Positions 1-11,675 of a stretch of DNA of 64,000 nucleotides are shown here, piece by piece. A program made the position numbers and the translations under genes. Position 1 is the first letter of the stretch, and every line of letters starts with the position of its first letter. The notes beneath the pieces are model-generated. The model saw only the letters and a program-made list of their open reading frames with translations. It was not told the DNA's origin and made no database searches. Source of the stretch: Dryococelus australis (Eukaryota > Arthropoda > Insecta > Phasmatodea > Phasmatidae); assembly GCA_029891345.1 (NCBI GenBank), contig CM056993.1:275704900-275768899 (forward strand), given 5' to 3'.

Positions 1-358
1 TAAATTGAAATTACTTTTTAATGTTTGTTTGGACAAATATATTTCCTCTCCTTTGTAAATAATGAGAAATAAAAACACTTAAATTCACAGATGTTTACGT
101 CATTGCTGGGTACCCTCATTTATGCACTGAGTAGAGTATTTTTGATCGTGTTCTTATTTGAAAAGTGTATGTCTTTTGCTTTATGTATTTCTTTTACCAG
201 TCTGCAGTGATACGGAGTATACGAAATTGCGTATGTTATTTCCAGTTGGTAAGTTTAAGGAGAGTTTGTCTGCTCATATACAGTCTGAACGTACCGGGAA
301 AACTCGCACGTCAGACTGCCCAAAGTGTCACAATAATAATTACAGTAGTCATTTCTCA
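1..358. other. Left flank of element A, no gene seen
   Basis: AT-rich sequence outside the element A terminus. The overlapping open frames near 158-400 run across the element boundary and show no recognisable domain, so I do not call them genes. Nothing else is supported here. Confidence 0.5.
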
Positions 359-364
359 TACGGT
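359..364. repeat. Left target-site duplication of element A
   Basis: The six bases TACGGT directly precede the element terminus AGTAGTAGGGG. The corresponding six bases after the right terminus (16,834-16,839) are TACCGT, a 5/6 match. Six-base duplications are the known Polinton/Maverick target-site length. The inverted similarity continues slightly past the ends, so the exact boundary could shift by a base or two. Confidence 0.55.
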
Positions 365-1520
365 AGTAGTAGGGGCGGGTCGCTCCTAACCCCGAAATGA
401 TGCCGCTTTTTTGATTGACCTAATTAATTAGATATCAAATTGATATCAAAGGGTTAGTTAAATTGATCGAAAGGGTGAATAAAGGGTTAATCAAATTAAA
501 AGGGTTGAATTGAATGAAATTATTTAATATATTGAAAGGGTTAAATGTATTGAAAGAATTTTAAAAAAATTGCTGCATGAGTGGCATAAGTGTCAAATTT
601 ATTTGTTTCTTTTTTTCCTTTTTTGTGTTGGGGGACAGCTGTGGTAGATCTTGTCAGCACAATTACTGGCAACGATTAAATAGACGACGACTGTTTCCGA
701 ATGCAATTAAATGTTAGAGAATTTCAGAGTGTTCTGCGTACGAGAAATTACACACATAGAATAAAAAATTTCAAACAATCACAACTACATGAATAATAAG
801 TTGAAGAACGTGACTCTCGACTATGAAATTAAATGTAAATAGTTGAATTAGTCTACCCCGACCTGTATGCTAGAAATATAATTTACACTAGAGAAGTATA
901 ACGAACACAACTATGTTAATATGACAATTACGTGAGTATGGTATTAACAATCTAGAACAAAATGTCCCTATAGATTATACAAACACAATAACATGATATA
1001 TGACACTACTTGATGCCTCTCGCACATACCTTACGTGTCCATCTGCCTGTGAGAATGGTGAGGAGGAACTTTAGAAACATAATCCACACATAGAAAGAAA
1101 TTAATTGATTAACATGGGTAATAAAATTGCACATCTGGCTGCGAGCTCAGTGAAGCACTGTTTGATTATAGACAGGCGAAAAACTCAGAAATTTTAAACA
1201 AAATGAATGTTTCCAAAAAAAAAAAAAACTTAATGAAATGGCACCAGGCACTCCCCGAAAACACATCCGTCCACATCGGAGGCTGGTGAAGGAATGAGTG
1301 GATCATATGACATGCTCCTGCTTATGAGCTGTTATGTGGATCGCAGCTGAATTTAAATTTCCGACTGGCATACCTATTTCCTTACCAAGCCACTATTAAC
1401 GACTTGATCCGCCTTACAAGTATGTGAATGTATAAAAGTTAATTAGTTGAAAATAACTATCATACTACAAATTGTTGTCTGCCAAGTCTGTGAAATTCGT
1501 GGCACTAGTGTAATAAATAA
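365..1520 (+). repeat. Element A left terminal inverted repeat
   Basis: Pairs in reverse complement with 15,378-16,833. Matching landmarks, in order from the end, are: the G-rich terminus; the GATATCAAA and repeated AAAGGGTTAA block (about 420-560); GACGACTGTTTCCGAATGC (about 686-704); the GGCTGGTGAAGGAATGAGTGG block (about 1,280-1,300); and the region to about 1,520. Divergence between arms is visible throughout (substitutions and small indels), so the two ends have not been homogenised recently. Confidence 0.8.
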
Positions 1521-3030
1521 ATGTATTTTTTGAAATAGTTGAATAATTTTTTTGTTATATTTTCAATTTTTTGTTATATTTTCAATTAGGTTTCTGATTT
1601 TTTGTGTAAAGTATTACTGTGTTTTTTCACCACCAGACATCATTACGTTGATTCTGCAGTAGTTGTAATCTTCATGCTGTGAAGGAAAAATATTTTTATT
1701 TTAAAAGTTGGTAGAATGTTCCCAGTTGTAGGGCAGCAGAGAAGCATTGTGGTGTAACACCAAGGGCTCTTTCTACCTGCCCCCTGAAAAGGTTTTTGTG
1801 TGCATAATTTTTGGTTTTGCTAAATTCCCTAGTGTTCTTGGCCAACAGGCCAGCAACATTTTCTCGAGATATCCAAATCTATTCCTTCCTTCCATTTCAA
1901 AAATTCATTCCGACATGTTTGTTTCCCTCCATAATTTTTGCAAGTTCTACTCAGCTCTTCAGACTATGTTCGTTTTATTACATTTTAACTTAAATGTTAA
2001 TTTTTATGTATAATATTATTTTCTCACTTTTTGAGAAACTTGTAAAGTTTTTACTTCCTTGAAAAATTGAGCAAACAAACAACTAAGTTGTTAACTGGCT
2101 TTGAATTCAAACCAACACCGATACTCATCAACTCTTTTAATGATTTACAAGAATTTTTTTATGTTGGTTAAGTAATAAACTCAATATATTAGAAAATGAC
2201 ATGGGGAAATTTTCAAACCAATAAATAACAAGTCACAGAATTCAAAATTGTTTTCTTTTCTGAATTAATTTTTTTTTTCAAAACCTTATCCTTAGGAGCT
2301 AAAATATTTTCAACAACCGTTTACACATTACAGACACTTTCAATCACATGGTTTTACAAAATAAACAAATATATACAAAACCATTTTTGACATACTTTAC
2401 AACAATCATCTTACAAACCAAAGAATCAAACATTTCTTAACAACAACAAGATATTTTCTGAACAATAAGAAAACTCATTTTACAATGTTCTGCAATAAAT
2501 CTGTGTATATCAATTGTACTTTGTAACATAACTACAATTACTAATACTTCAACTACTACTGCTACACTACTTCTACTACTACTGTTACAAAATTGTCTGA
2601 CACATATTACAAGATCGAAAAAAATTATAAAAAATGATTAACAAAATATTTACAGCAACTTTTTTCATAAATGACACATTCGGGTGGTGTGTTCTTTAAC
2701 ACATGCAGAGGGGCATTAATTTGTCAAATCCAGGTAATTCACACTCACACACACCGATCACAGGGTACAACACACACTCACATGCATATAGTGTCCTGTA
2801 GATTATGTGTAACACTATGACTTTCTTCTTCTTATTATTATTTAAAATGTATTCTTGATACAGATAGGCCTTACATATAGGCAAACTGGGAGCATCATTG
2901 AATGGTGATGCAATACATGTTGTAGACATTGTGGACAGCAATAGTTAGCAGGGTAGTTGGTCATGGAACAGGCGGTACATGTGGTGGTGTTGGCAGATGG
3001 ACATCATCGCCGGTGCGGTGGTGATAGTTG
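1521..3030. other. Non-coding stretch inside element A
   Basis: AT-rich sequence between the left TIR and the 3' end of the polymerase gene. It has a short TACTAC-like trinucleotide run near 2,540-2,590. Open frames at 1,747-2,013 are low complexity and have no recognisable domain. On the minus strand a His/Pro-rich reading (about 2,950-3,035) continues past the polymerase stop, but I see no basis for calling it a gene. Confidence 0.4.
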
Positions 3031-3035
3031 TGGTG

Positions 3036-6000
3036 TCATGGGTGGGCTACATTTATTGTGGTGTTGAAACTAATGTAGGCAGGAAAATAAAAAAAAATAC
3101 TCAGGTATTCGATAGCATCCCAAGGTAAGGTTGATATACCATCAGCCTCAATGTACCACTTACCATCCATATCTGACAATACTACCTTGGTTACATGTAG
3201 GGTGTAGACTTGATTAGCATGTGGACAGAACTGATATTGGTTCCCAGAACACTTGTGTAATTTTTTAGGTAATCTCGATAACCCTTGTACCTGAGTGACT
3301 GTAACACATCTTTCGCCTTATGTATACATTGTTCATTCCCAAAAACATATGTATAAAGCTTGGGATGTAAACTTACAAAGTATGTGATGATGCGACCAGC
3401 ACATTCATACTTCATTACCCTGCTATGGCCTTTGTACTTGTGAGGGAATCCTTGTGGGCTATAGAGCACATAGTTACATGTATCAAAGAGCACCTTTAAA
3501 TCTGGGGTAATTACTTTATAGATGCATCACAAGCAACAGAATATACCAAGGAATCAGCATCACAGTAAAGTAGGTGTAAGGCTGGCGGGAGAAATTTTGT
3601 ACATGTATACTAAAATTGAATTCATAGAGAGTTAATTTTTATAGATCAAGAATAGCAACACCAGTGTATAATGTTTTATTGAATACAACATAACACTTTG
3701 ACATCTCGATAAGGACAAAGTTTCCATCGATAATCTGCCTTGCCTGGAATTATGGTTGTCCTATCAGCTCTGCAGTCCCATAGATCATGTCATACCTCGA
3801 AATGACTCTGATGTCCCTTTACTGGTGGACATTCTGCAAGGTTTTCCATAAACTTAATTATTCACAAACTTAAAAAACGATTTTCGAATGTGTTCACAGC
3901 CTGGGCACATTTTTCAATGTTAAACTCGCTGTACAGAGCCATCCAAGCATTCTACTCAATGCACAAAATGCGATGAACAGAGTCAAGTTTCGCCCCATAC
4001 ATGAACTACTGCCTTAGTGTTTCACCGTGTATAACATATTTCTTACATGACACGAGTGTTAAAATAAATTTCTAATATGAACCATTGGGGGTTATGGCAT
4101 TTTCTGGGGCCAAAGGCAGATCAGATAGTTTTTCATGACACTCCTCCAGAAAAGACAGATCAACTTCTGCAAAAAAACAAGTTTCACCGTCATTCACCGT
4201 GTTTGAAAAATCCCATATTGGAAACACGTCAGCCTCAACACACTCAAAATTGCCAGTTGGAAGATTGGATCACATCATATGACTGTACACCCCAATGACG
4301 TCGAAATAGAATATATATATCCCTCATTGGGGTCGTAGTCCTCACCCATGTAAACATTGCTGGCTTCCATACATATTTTTGAAACCTGTGTAATGCTACC
4401 CCTAACCCCACGTTCTACAATGAGATAAATGCCTAAGTCACTCAACAGCTCTAGTCATGCACAAGTCACTGACAATAAAGTGTCCCATGAAAGAGACGGA
4501 GCTGTGACATATATGGCGTGGTCAAGACCGTAATGAGCCAAACATATGGTCCTGAAATTCTCAAACACATTAGCCAGCAATCAAGTGTCAACATGTAAGT
4601 AATGAATGACATACTGCAGCAAGTTTATGCAGTTGAACACATCCCATGTGGCTTGGGCATGAGTGTAATCCTTGTCGCTAATGCATTTTCCTATCATCAC
4701 ATTATGAAATGTGTCCTTCGGTGGGAGTGACTTACACATCAGACTGTCTGGTGACTTAAATTCATAAGGAAAATCTCCCTTCTGTTTTGCCAATTCTAAC
4801 TGGATGTTGTCTGGAAGCATCGAGTGGGTGATACTCAATTGTGCAGGTAGTAAAATACCTTGCAAACATTTCCAGAGAGGTGTTCATGAATTGGAACGAA
4901 TCAATAAATCTTAGCTTGAAATAGTGCGACTTTTCATTGCAAACAATCCCATTGGGAATCTGTTTTGTGATACATTTGAATTTCTCTAGGGTCATTCCAA
5001 TCACTTGAATTTTTCCAGGATTTTCAATTATCAAAGTTCCATCATGTAATGTTGTGTGACGTTCAAACAAAGGCTTTATAAGAAAGTGAGCATCATAATT
5101 TTGCAGGTTATGGAAAACAGCTGTCTTTTGGGCAGTGTAAAATTCAAGTTGCACTTTTTATATGCACAACCTCTGATTACGCCCATTAGATGATCATGGT
5201 CGACAACAATATCATCTGTGCCGAGCAGTTCTTTACAAATGTGACAAATTTTCTGAACTGCCAACCTAGCTTCATCAGCAGGGATTTTTGGCTTCATCGG
5301 AACAATGGCGCTGTAAATTCCTGCAACCCATTTTGTAACTTCAATGTATTTATCAACAAATTGTACATACAATCAGCACCCATAAACTCGCAATACTAAG
5401 ATAAACTTGGATTGTATGAACAAACCAACAAAATGCTAGAAGCATATGGAATATGTTGGTTGATGGTAGTTGTATTACTTGTTTCATCATTAGGCAAGTT
5501 AGTGGACATGGGTTTCAGGCAACTTTCAACATCACAATAGGCAACGAAACCCAATCTCTGCTGTTTACTGTAATATTTAAATTCCAAGTACTTGTTGTTC
5601 CCAGTGTGGAAAGTATTGTAGACAATGCTTGCAAACATGTATTTTGTGTTGTTTCTTACTAAGCTTAACAGGAACCAGCTATGACAAATTTCTAATACAG
5701 ACAAAATGCAAATGAGCTACATTATGAGCTGCATTTCCACTTGTGCGAATCGCCAAAATATTCACATGTCTATCATGATGCACAGGAGAATTACGCATGG
5801 GTACTATTACCCCATCCTTATCACAAGTTTCTTAAATTATATTGCTATCTTTGTCCACCACACAGTAGACATTGATAGAAATAGAATTGTTCTCCTCAAA
5901 CTGACAAATATCCTGTATAACTACAGGTGTCCACAGACCTTCGATATTCAAAACCTCATGTGGTTTAGGATATGAAATAATTCTCTCAAAATGTTGTGTG

Positions 6001-6420
6001 GCAGGATACAAAGATGCTATTATGGCATAGTGGAAACACATTCCCCCAGGCATTGTACATCGACACAATCTTTCCTATTTGCAATAAACTTTGGCAGTTT
6101 AGTGTAAGCAACACCGACGGTGAACGGCCAATATTGGCTTACATGTACATCCATGTATGTCAATATCTGGAGACTCCAGACAGATCCACACACACTAAAC
6201 TCCTCATGTCTGTTTGTAAGATACAGAACGATATCATCATCATAGATTAAACCCACATCAGATGAATATAGGACAGGGAGTCCTTCACTTTGAAAATACA
6301 ATGTTTGCAGTAGTGCCTTCCTCCACCATGATGGATTTCAAGTACTTACCTGCTACAGTATCTAAAAGTCTAACTGGTCACGGTGATACCATTATTAAGA
6401 GTAATAAAGGGACCTTACAC
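3036..6420 (-). pseudogene. Protein-primed family-B DNA polymerase (Polinton PolB), broken
   Basis: This would replicate the element from its protein-capped ends. Segments in several frames line up in order with Polinton-type PolB (DNA_pol_B_2 group). An N-terminal segment ends with the PKPHEVLN-type motif (about 5.84-6.07 kb). An exonuclease-I region with D-V-E-S lies at about 5.53 kb. A zinc/HNH insert, HICKELL...VDHDHLMG...C-x3-CNLN, lies at about 5.17-5.26 kb. FHNLQNYDAHFLIK (exonuclease II) lies at about 5.08-5.12 kb. A LRFIDSFQFM segment lies at about 4.9 kb. Palm motif A reads as F-D-V-I-G-V-Y near 4.30 kb, a motif B remnant NN-x-VYGK lies near 3.85 kb, and motif C reads YCDADSLVY (Thr replaced by Ala) near 3.55 kb. 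The C-terminal ECAG...HPKLYTY stretch lies at about 3.36-3.42 kb. Multiple frameshifts and stops make this a pseudogene. Confidence 0.85.
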
Positions 6421-6518
6421 CTCTGGAAAAAATGTTAAAAGTCTGTGTCACTGTCAAGCTTATCGTTAAGAATCCATGCATCATTTTGTCTTCCTGAGAA
6501 CACCGTAGCCATGGGTAC

Positions 6519-6950
6519 TTATGTGAGGTCTGTCAAAGGCTCCACTGAAGCTGCAGAGTAGGAAAATTGATTATTTTCAAGCTCCCTTGGTGAAATATTT
6601 CTATTTGGCTCGAAAGTCGGTTGTGAAATGGGCTGAACACTCTCCGAATCACAAGAATCTTCCAAGTCTGATAGAAATAAATCATCACCACTCAAGAGAT
6701 CAACATTCTCATGTTTGGGAGAAGAGGACATGTTTTGAACTTTGGGTGTAAGCTACCTCTCTGTAAGTGAATCTGTGTTCGAATCGCTGAAGTAGAGATT
6801 GTCTTCCAATAGATTAACTTGTGTCTGCTTAGGCGAATGAACACTGTCTCGACAGCTTTCTGTAGACACCATCTTCGATTCAGAATCTGAATTGTTTACT
6901 TAAAGTTCTTCAAGCAAGATGTCAATACTGGATTGCTTACACTCACCCAT
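6519..6950 (-). pseudogene. Acidic serine-rich ORF with internal repeats, upstream of PolB
   Basis: One reading frame runs from an ATG at 6,950 to a stop at 6,519, interrupted by two in-frame stops. The product would be about 143 residues, rich in Ser, Asp and Glu. It contains two clear copies and one weaker copy of a roughly 40-residue unit. Their cores read S-P-K-x3-V-x-L-L-x2-D-x-L-(F/Y)-x-S-D. It sits just 5' of the polymerase on the same strand. It could be a separate protein or a degenerate N-terminal extension of the polymerase; I cannot tell. I do not recognise the family and infer no function. Confidence 0.4.
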
Positions 6951-7942
6951 TTTACCTAACCAAAAGTTTCTTTAGTTTCACCTCTACAATAGTTAGCACA
7001 CAACAATAAATTACACTGAAGTAACCCCTTCATTCTGAAAAAAAAACATGAAACAATAACAACACTTTATTCCCTCTTCACATCATAGTTGTAATTAATA
7101 TTAACATTACTTATTATTATTTTTGTGGGAACTTAAATTTTTTTAGGAAAGAAAGCCAACTATAGCGATGTATTTTTACAATAGATATGGGGATGAGTCA
7201 TTCTAAAGATGTGTGTGCAAAGCCAGGTAGCAAATAGCCGAGAATTGAGTATGTGGGGAGCAGGCAAAACTTTGGTCTCAAGAGCTGATGAGGGTAAAGC
7301 AAGGTGAATATTAAGCAGCATAAGACAGTGTGCAGGCCGAAGTTTTGGGCTGCAGGAAGCCGAAGGTGAAAGAATAGTTCAGAAAATTATTGCTGTCTGC
7401 ATTGTACACCACCATACAGGCCCACCCCCACCCGACAACTTCCCCTTCAAAAGCAGAACCTTTGTCGGCTGCACGCATGTGTGGTAGCAGGAGGGAGTCT
7501 TGGCACTTCTCCACCGCACCTCTCCAAATACACAAATTCTCGTCTTTGACTTCTAAATGTGAGTATGCAGGATTGTATAGTTGCAAAAGTATTTCATGGT
7601 TGAATTTAAGTAAAATGACTTGAATGTGTATGTATGTTTGTATAGTTGTAATAGTATTACATGTTTAGTTTTAGAGCATAAAATAATTGAATTTTAACTA
7701 TTGTTAAAAATTTGTAAAAAATTTATAGAAGTATTTATAATGTATTGAGTGTAACAGATTAATTACGCTCTCTAAAACATTCATAGTAAACTATTTTTTT
7801 GGAAAATTAATAAAAAAATTTGATGGTGTAAATTCATTTTAAACAAATCGTGTTTTTAGACAAAGTCAAATAACTTGGAATAAAATTTAAAACCAATATT
7901 GTCTTTGTATAACAAATTGTTTTTTTTTTTGTTAGTAAAATC

Positions 7943-7948
<6 letters not shown>

Positions 7949-7974
<26 letters not shown>

Positions 7975-7977
7975 ATT
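7949..7977. repeat. (TA)n microsatellite
   Basis: About 14 uninterrupted TA units directly abutting the hairpin at 7,976-8,020. Confidence 0.9.
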
Positions 7978-8020
7978 GGGTCTTTGATATTGTATATATT
8001 ATACAATATCAAAGACCCAA
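7976..8020. repeat. Perfect 21-bp-arm hairpin
   Basis: The arm 7,976-7,996 (TTGGGTCTTTGATATTGTATA) is the exact reverse complement of 8,000-8,020, with a 3-base loop. A related AAAGACCCATCATTCAATTTG-like stretch recurs about 50 bases downstream (about 8,073-8,095). Confidence 0.9.
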
Positions 8021-8229
8021 CATTCAATTTGTTAATAATTTTAATGTTTCTAAAGACACGTTTTAAAATTTTAAAGACCCATCATTCAATTTGCTAAAAA
8101 GTATTACGATCTTAAGAAAAATTTCTGGAAAATGTGGTCAAAATTATTTTGTTTTCCGACAAGGTTTGACAAAACATTGCAAAAAAAATTTTAATGTCCG
8201 AAACTAACCTCTTACTTTAACTCTGGAAG

Positions 8230-8600
8230 CTAAGCTCATAGGCTTCGAATGAAATATGAACTCAAGGTCAAGCATGTTGAGGGCTACCTCGTCCGGGCAG
8301 GCGAAAGTCCGGGGTGGTTGCTCCAGCAGACATACTGTCGACCGAATTCCCAAGAAAGCGAACCAATTCCCCAGTGGGCAGTAGAACTGGAAGCGAGAAG
8401 TTCATTCACAGCACAACCCTGCTGCATCAGGTCTCGCTAGAGAATGGTTGAAACAGGCAACCAGTGGCCTTGAAAAGTGTGGAGCGGTTCACGACTGTTT
8501 GAGCGCAAGAGGGTAGGAGATGACAACTCCATGAAGTCATAGCAGCAAATTAGCTCCAGTGGGTGCGTCCCCCTATTTATAGCCCAACACTCTTCCTTGT
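8230..8600. other. GC-rich island inside element A
   Basis: Base composition shifts sharply to balanced GC compared with the AT-rich surroundings. No open frame above about 63 codons and no recognised domain is present. It may be a nested fragment of another repeat. I see no clear inverted or direct flanking repeats that would define its limits. Confidence 0.3.
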
Positions 8601-8984
8601 GGCAGAAATTTATATTATGTAATTCACTCTCAAAATGTATTAAACATACATGCTATGTAACAGAAACAGTTGTAACACTGTTTTAAGCAAATTTAACCCA
8701 TTGAAAATTATTTTAAGCATTTTTTTTTTCAAGTAAGCATGAATATGTAAGAATTCGAAGTGTATTTGTCCAGTTTTAAACAATTAGGGTTGAATTATGT
8801 TCTTATTTAAAAATTATTTACACAAACAATTATTATTCCAATACAAACTTTTCACAATATGAGGTGAATTAAATTTAATACTACATTTTTACACCCTATC
8901 ATGAACAAACAGTCATCAAGCTATTGTATATTTTTAAATTATGTTTTTTATTCCTTTTAAAAGGTTACATTCACACCTAACTCA

Positions 8985-9205
8985 GGACTCTAACCCAGAA
9001 TCAATGTATTGCAATCATAGCTATGCAACAATGAAAGTCGGTAACTAGATTACAATTGTACATAATCAAACCAGTGCTGAAAACCCAGTTTATATCAACC
9101 ATGCCTTACCTGGGAAATGAACCCACAAAATATATATTACAATTAACCATGCCTTATCATGGATTCGAACACAGAGACTCCTTGTATAAACTGATTACTC
9201 TATGG
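8985..9205 (-). repeat. Cluster of tRNA T-arm-like motifs
   Basis: Read on the minus strand, three stretches resemble tRNA 3' halves. One has GTGTTCGAATCC near 9,157-9,170, one has GGGTTCATTTCCC near 9,105-9,120, and one has GGGTTAGAGTCC near 8,985-9,000. The first two are each followed by (A/G)TAAGGCATGGTT, which suggests a degenerate tandem unit. I could not fold a complete cloverleaf, so I call it tRNA-like rather than tRNA. Confidence 0.25.
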
Positions 9206-9806
9206 AGACAGGCGACATTTAACACGTCATTTTATGTATTAAGATTTTCCAGCAGACATATTTTTGTCAGATTCAAATATTTCTTTATTTGAATAGAATT
9301 TTTTGATGAACTAATAGTTTGTTTGTCATCTGATTTTTTCTTTACACCGCTATTTTGTGTTAATGCAACATACTTTCTCTCAGTGTTTGTGTGACTGTGT
9401 GCAGAGAAAATATTTCTCTTAGGAAAACAATTTTACTTTTAAAAAATGAATAGGTTAAATAAATAAAAAGAATTTTACAAGATAAATTTACTGACATAAT
9501 GTATACAGTTGTATTATTATTATTTCGTCAGAACGAAATACACCATGTTTCAAAAACATTGTACTAGTAACCTTAGGCTGTCCAAAAACATAGCATAAAA
9601 CAATAAATTATAGAATGATTCAAAATAGATTATCAAGTACAGGCTGTCACAATAAAATACACAAGTATTATTTCAGAAATACAGGTTGCATCCGAAAAAA
9701 TTATGTATAACATTTACACCTTGCTCCGAAACAACTACAGGTTAACACAACAAGTTTAACACTAGCAAAATATATACAATATTTTTCTTTAAAACATAAA
9801 TATATT

Positions 9807-10884
9807 TTATAAACTGTTAGCTACTTTCGTGAACAAAGTTTTCATGCATTTTATTAACTTTGTATCCAGATCCCTTTCTTGAGCTCCACTTTCAAAGAGT
9901 GAGCACTTCTTACATCCTCCTTTTAATCTGTCTTTTTGCACACAAATGTCTTTACAAGTAAGGGCATGTAAAACAATGCTTTCAACCAAAACATGACATG
10001 ATTCAACATAATGCGAGTACACATCTTCAATTCTAAATGGAAGAGGTGTGTTTACAGTCATATAAAACACTGGGCATTTCTTGCTGTCACTGCATTGTAT
10101 GAGTTCGTGACGCTTTTCCTCTCCAAGAGAAAAATAAATTACTTTAAAATGAAAAATGTTGTCGCAAGTATCCGTAAATTCTCGCAATATTCTCTTGCAC
10201 TATAGGGCATAAATTATATTGGACTTTCCTTGTTTAAAACTGACATAATGATTTGCAGAATGAAAATATGTCATGTTGCTACTATGACATCCAACACTCG
10301 ACTGAGAAGAATTAGCAAGGAACAAAGTATGCATGTTGATAAATTCATTATCTCTAAATTTGCAACTTGAAACATGTTTTAGGGTTAAAAATTTTATTTT
10401 TACAAATTTTATTGCTCGATATACATAAAATTTTATTGAATCACACCCAGTTGAGACATGTAACCAACAAACTTGTTTTTTCTATAATGATATAAAGTAT
10501 GAAGATTATTATCACATTCTTCGAAATACTGATAGTGTAAAACAGTGCCTGTGTTATTAACAAGATATTTCAGACATTTTTCTTCCTCACAATATGATGT
10601 TAAAATGCATTTCCTTTAAGTTTATGCTTACATTCTACTCTGTGCAGACTCTACTGGTTTACAAGACATTCAGAACTGTTGCAGTTAGTTAAAGTATAAT
10701 CATAACTATTTGGTTTACTATGTGGTGTCAAAGCTTGAATGAAATATGTGTATTTGAAATGAATGTCTGACTCGCACATTTCCTTTACAACAAAATGTGA
10801 ATATTCTATACTATAAGTTATGGAATACAAACCTTAAGTAATAAATGCATACTTGCAAATCAGCAAAATTATTATTCTGAATTT
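9807..10884 (-). pseudogene. Cysteine-rich ORF of unknown function (element A)
   Basis: Three overlapping reading frames join into what was probably one protein of about 350 residues, broken by two frameshifts (near 10.61 and 10.47 kb) and in-frame stops. It carries many Cys and His: ECLVNQ..., C-E-E-E-K-C-L near the middle, a CHSSNMTYFHSANHY segment, and at the C-terminus HALTCKDIC...GGCKKCSLF. The last 126 residues (9,807-10,187) are still open. The paired cysteines suggest metal binding (inference). I do not recognise the family; it is none of the standard Polinton genes I know. It lies on the same strand as the polymerase. Confidence 0.45.
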
Positions 10885-11038
10885 GTCAGTTCACAAGCAT
10901 ATAAATTACACATGAATGAAAAAACTAATCCCCCTTGTTCGAAAATAAAGTTGGTATGTCCCTGTCGCAGGTCTTCTTCCAACAAATGGTGGTTTCCTAG
11001 TGAGGTCTGGTGGGCTGGTAGGTGAATACTCCATATCC

Positions 11039-11317
11039 CTATTCCTCTTCTATCTCCTTGCTAAGAGTGGCAATTATCAAATCTTCTAATGTTGTTGGCA
11101 AGTCACTGTTGGGGCGCAGATGTCTCACAGCACAATTGTTCCATGCCTTTCTTTCACCAGAGTGAATGCCAAAACTATTGTCGAAAGTGTAGTACCGATG
11201 TTCTATATTGTTGCAAACATGAATTTGTAGAATACTGTCATACAGTTTATTGAGAACTTTTCTGTGTCAAATTTGTAGGACCTCGTATATGTCTGTGGGG
11301 TCGAAGATTCTAGCCAT
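11039..11317 (-). pseudogene. Small unrecognised ORF with one in-frame stop (element A)
   Basis: A single frame of 93 codons runs from the ATG at 11,317, which begins MARIFDPTDIYEVLQI, to the TAG at 11,039. One TGA lies at codon 17. The rest has ordinary amino-acid composition (for example YYTFDNSFGIHSGERKAW) and ends in an acidic ATLSKEIEEE tail. No family recognised. Same strand as the other element A remnants. Confidence 0.35.
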
Positions 11318-11412
11318 GACTGACAATTTTATACTGAATGCTCTCCTTTATATTGTATGCCATATGTCCTTGCTTTGAAAAACATTACAATGCCACATAT
11401 CACAGGGAGAAG

Positions 11413-11637
11413 TTAATTCTTGGTCACCAATTTACAAATAATGTTGCTTGTTGTTGCATTGTTGGAACCAAACAACATGTTCAGAGTAATACTTCCTTCA
11501 CGACTTTTATTTAAATTTACTAAATCATGGATATTTAGTGATTTCTTCAGCTTCCATGTCCCATAGTGATTTGGTTAACAAATAGGCGAATTGGTGTCAG
11601 GTCTTAAATTATAGACCATACACTTGTGTCCAATGCA
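11413..11637 (-). pseudogene. Unrecognised ORF fragment (element A)
   Basis: A 75-codon frame with one in-frame stop. Recognisable stretches include NLRPDTNSPIC and HYGTWKLKKSLNIHDLVNL, ending ICKLVTKN. The composition looks protein-like (W, G, H retained), but I do not recognise the family. It is immediately 5' of the 11,039-11,317 ORF, and the two may have been parts of one gene. Confidence 0.3.
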
Positions 11638-11675
11638 ATTTCATACTTCTTTCTACATACATTCAGGACTGATTA

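Larger units (their letters stand above)
6955..9800. other. Non-coding interior of element A
   Basis: No gene that I can support. It contains a GC-richer patch at about 7,200-7,600, a (TA)n run and perfect hairpin at 7,949-8,020, a second GC-rich patch at 8,230-8,600, and tRNA T-arm-like motifs at 8,985-9,205. It also has degenerate short CAGGCTGT/CAGGTTGC-type repeats near 9,580-9,750. Open frames here are short and lack recognisable motifs. Confidence 0.4.

Noticed and set aside
5706-6250. Plus-strand frames of 84-89 codons
   Set aside because: Antisense shadows of the PolB N-terminal region.
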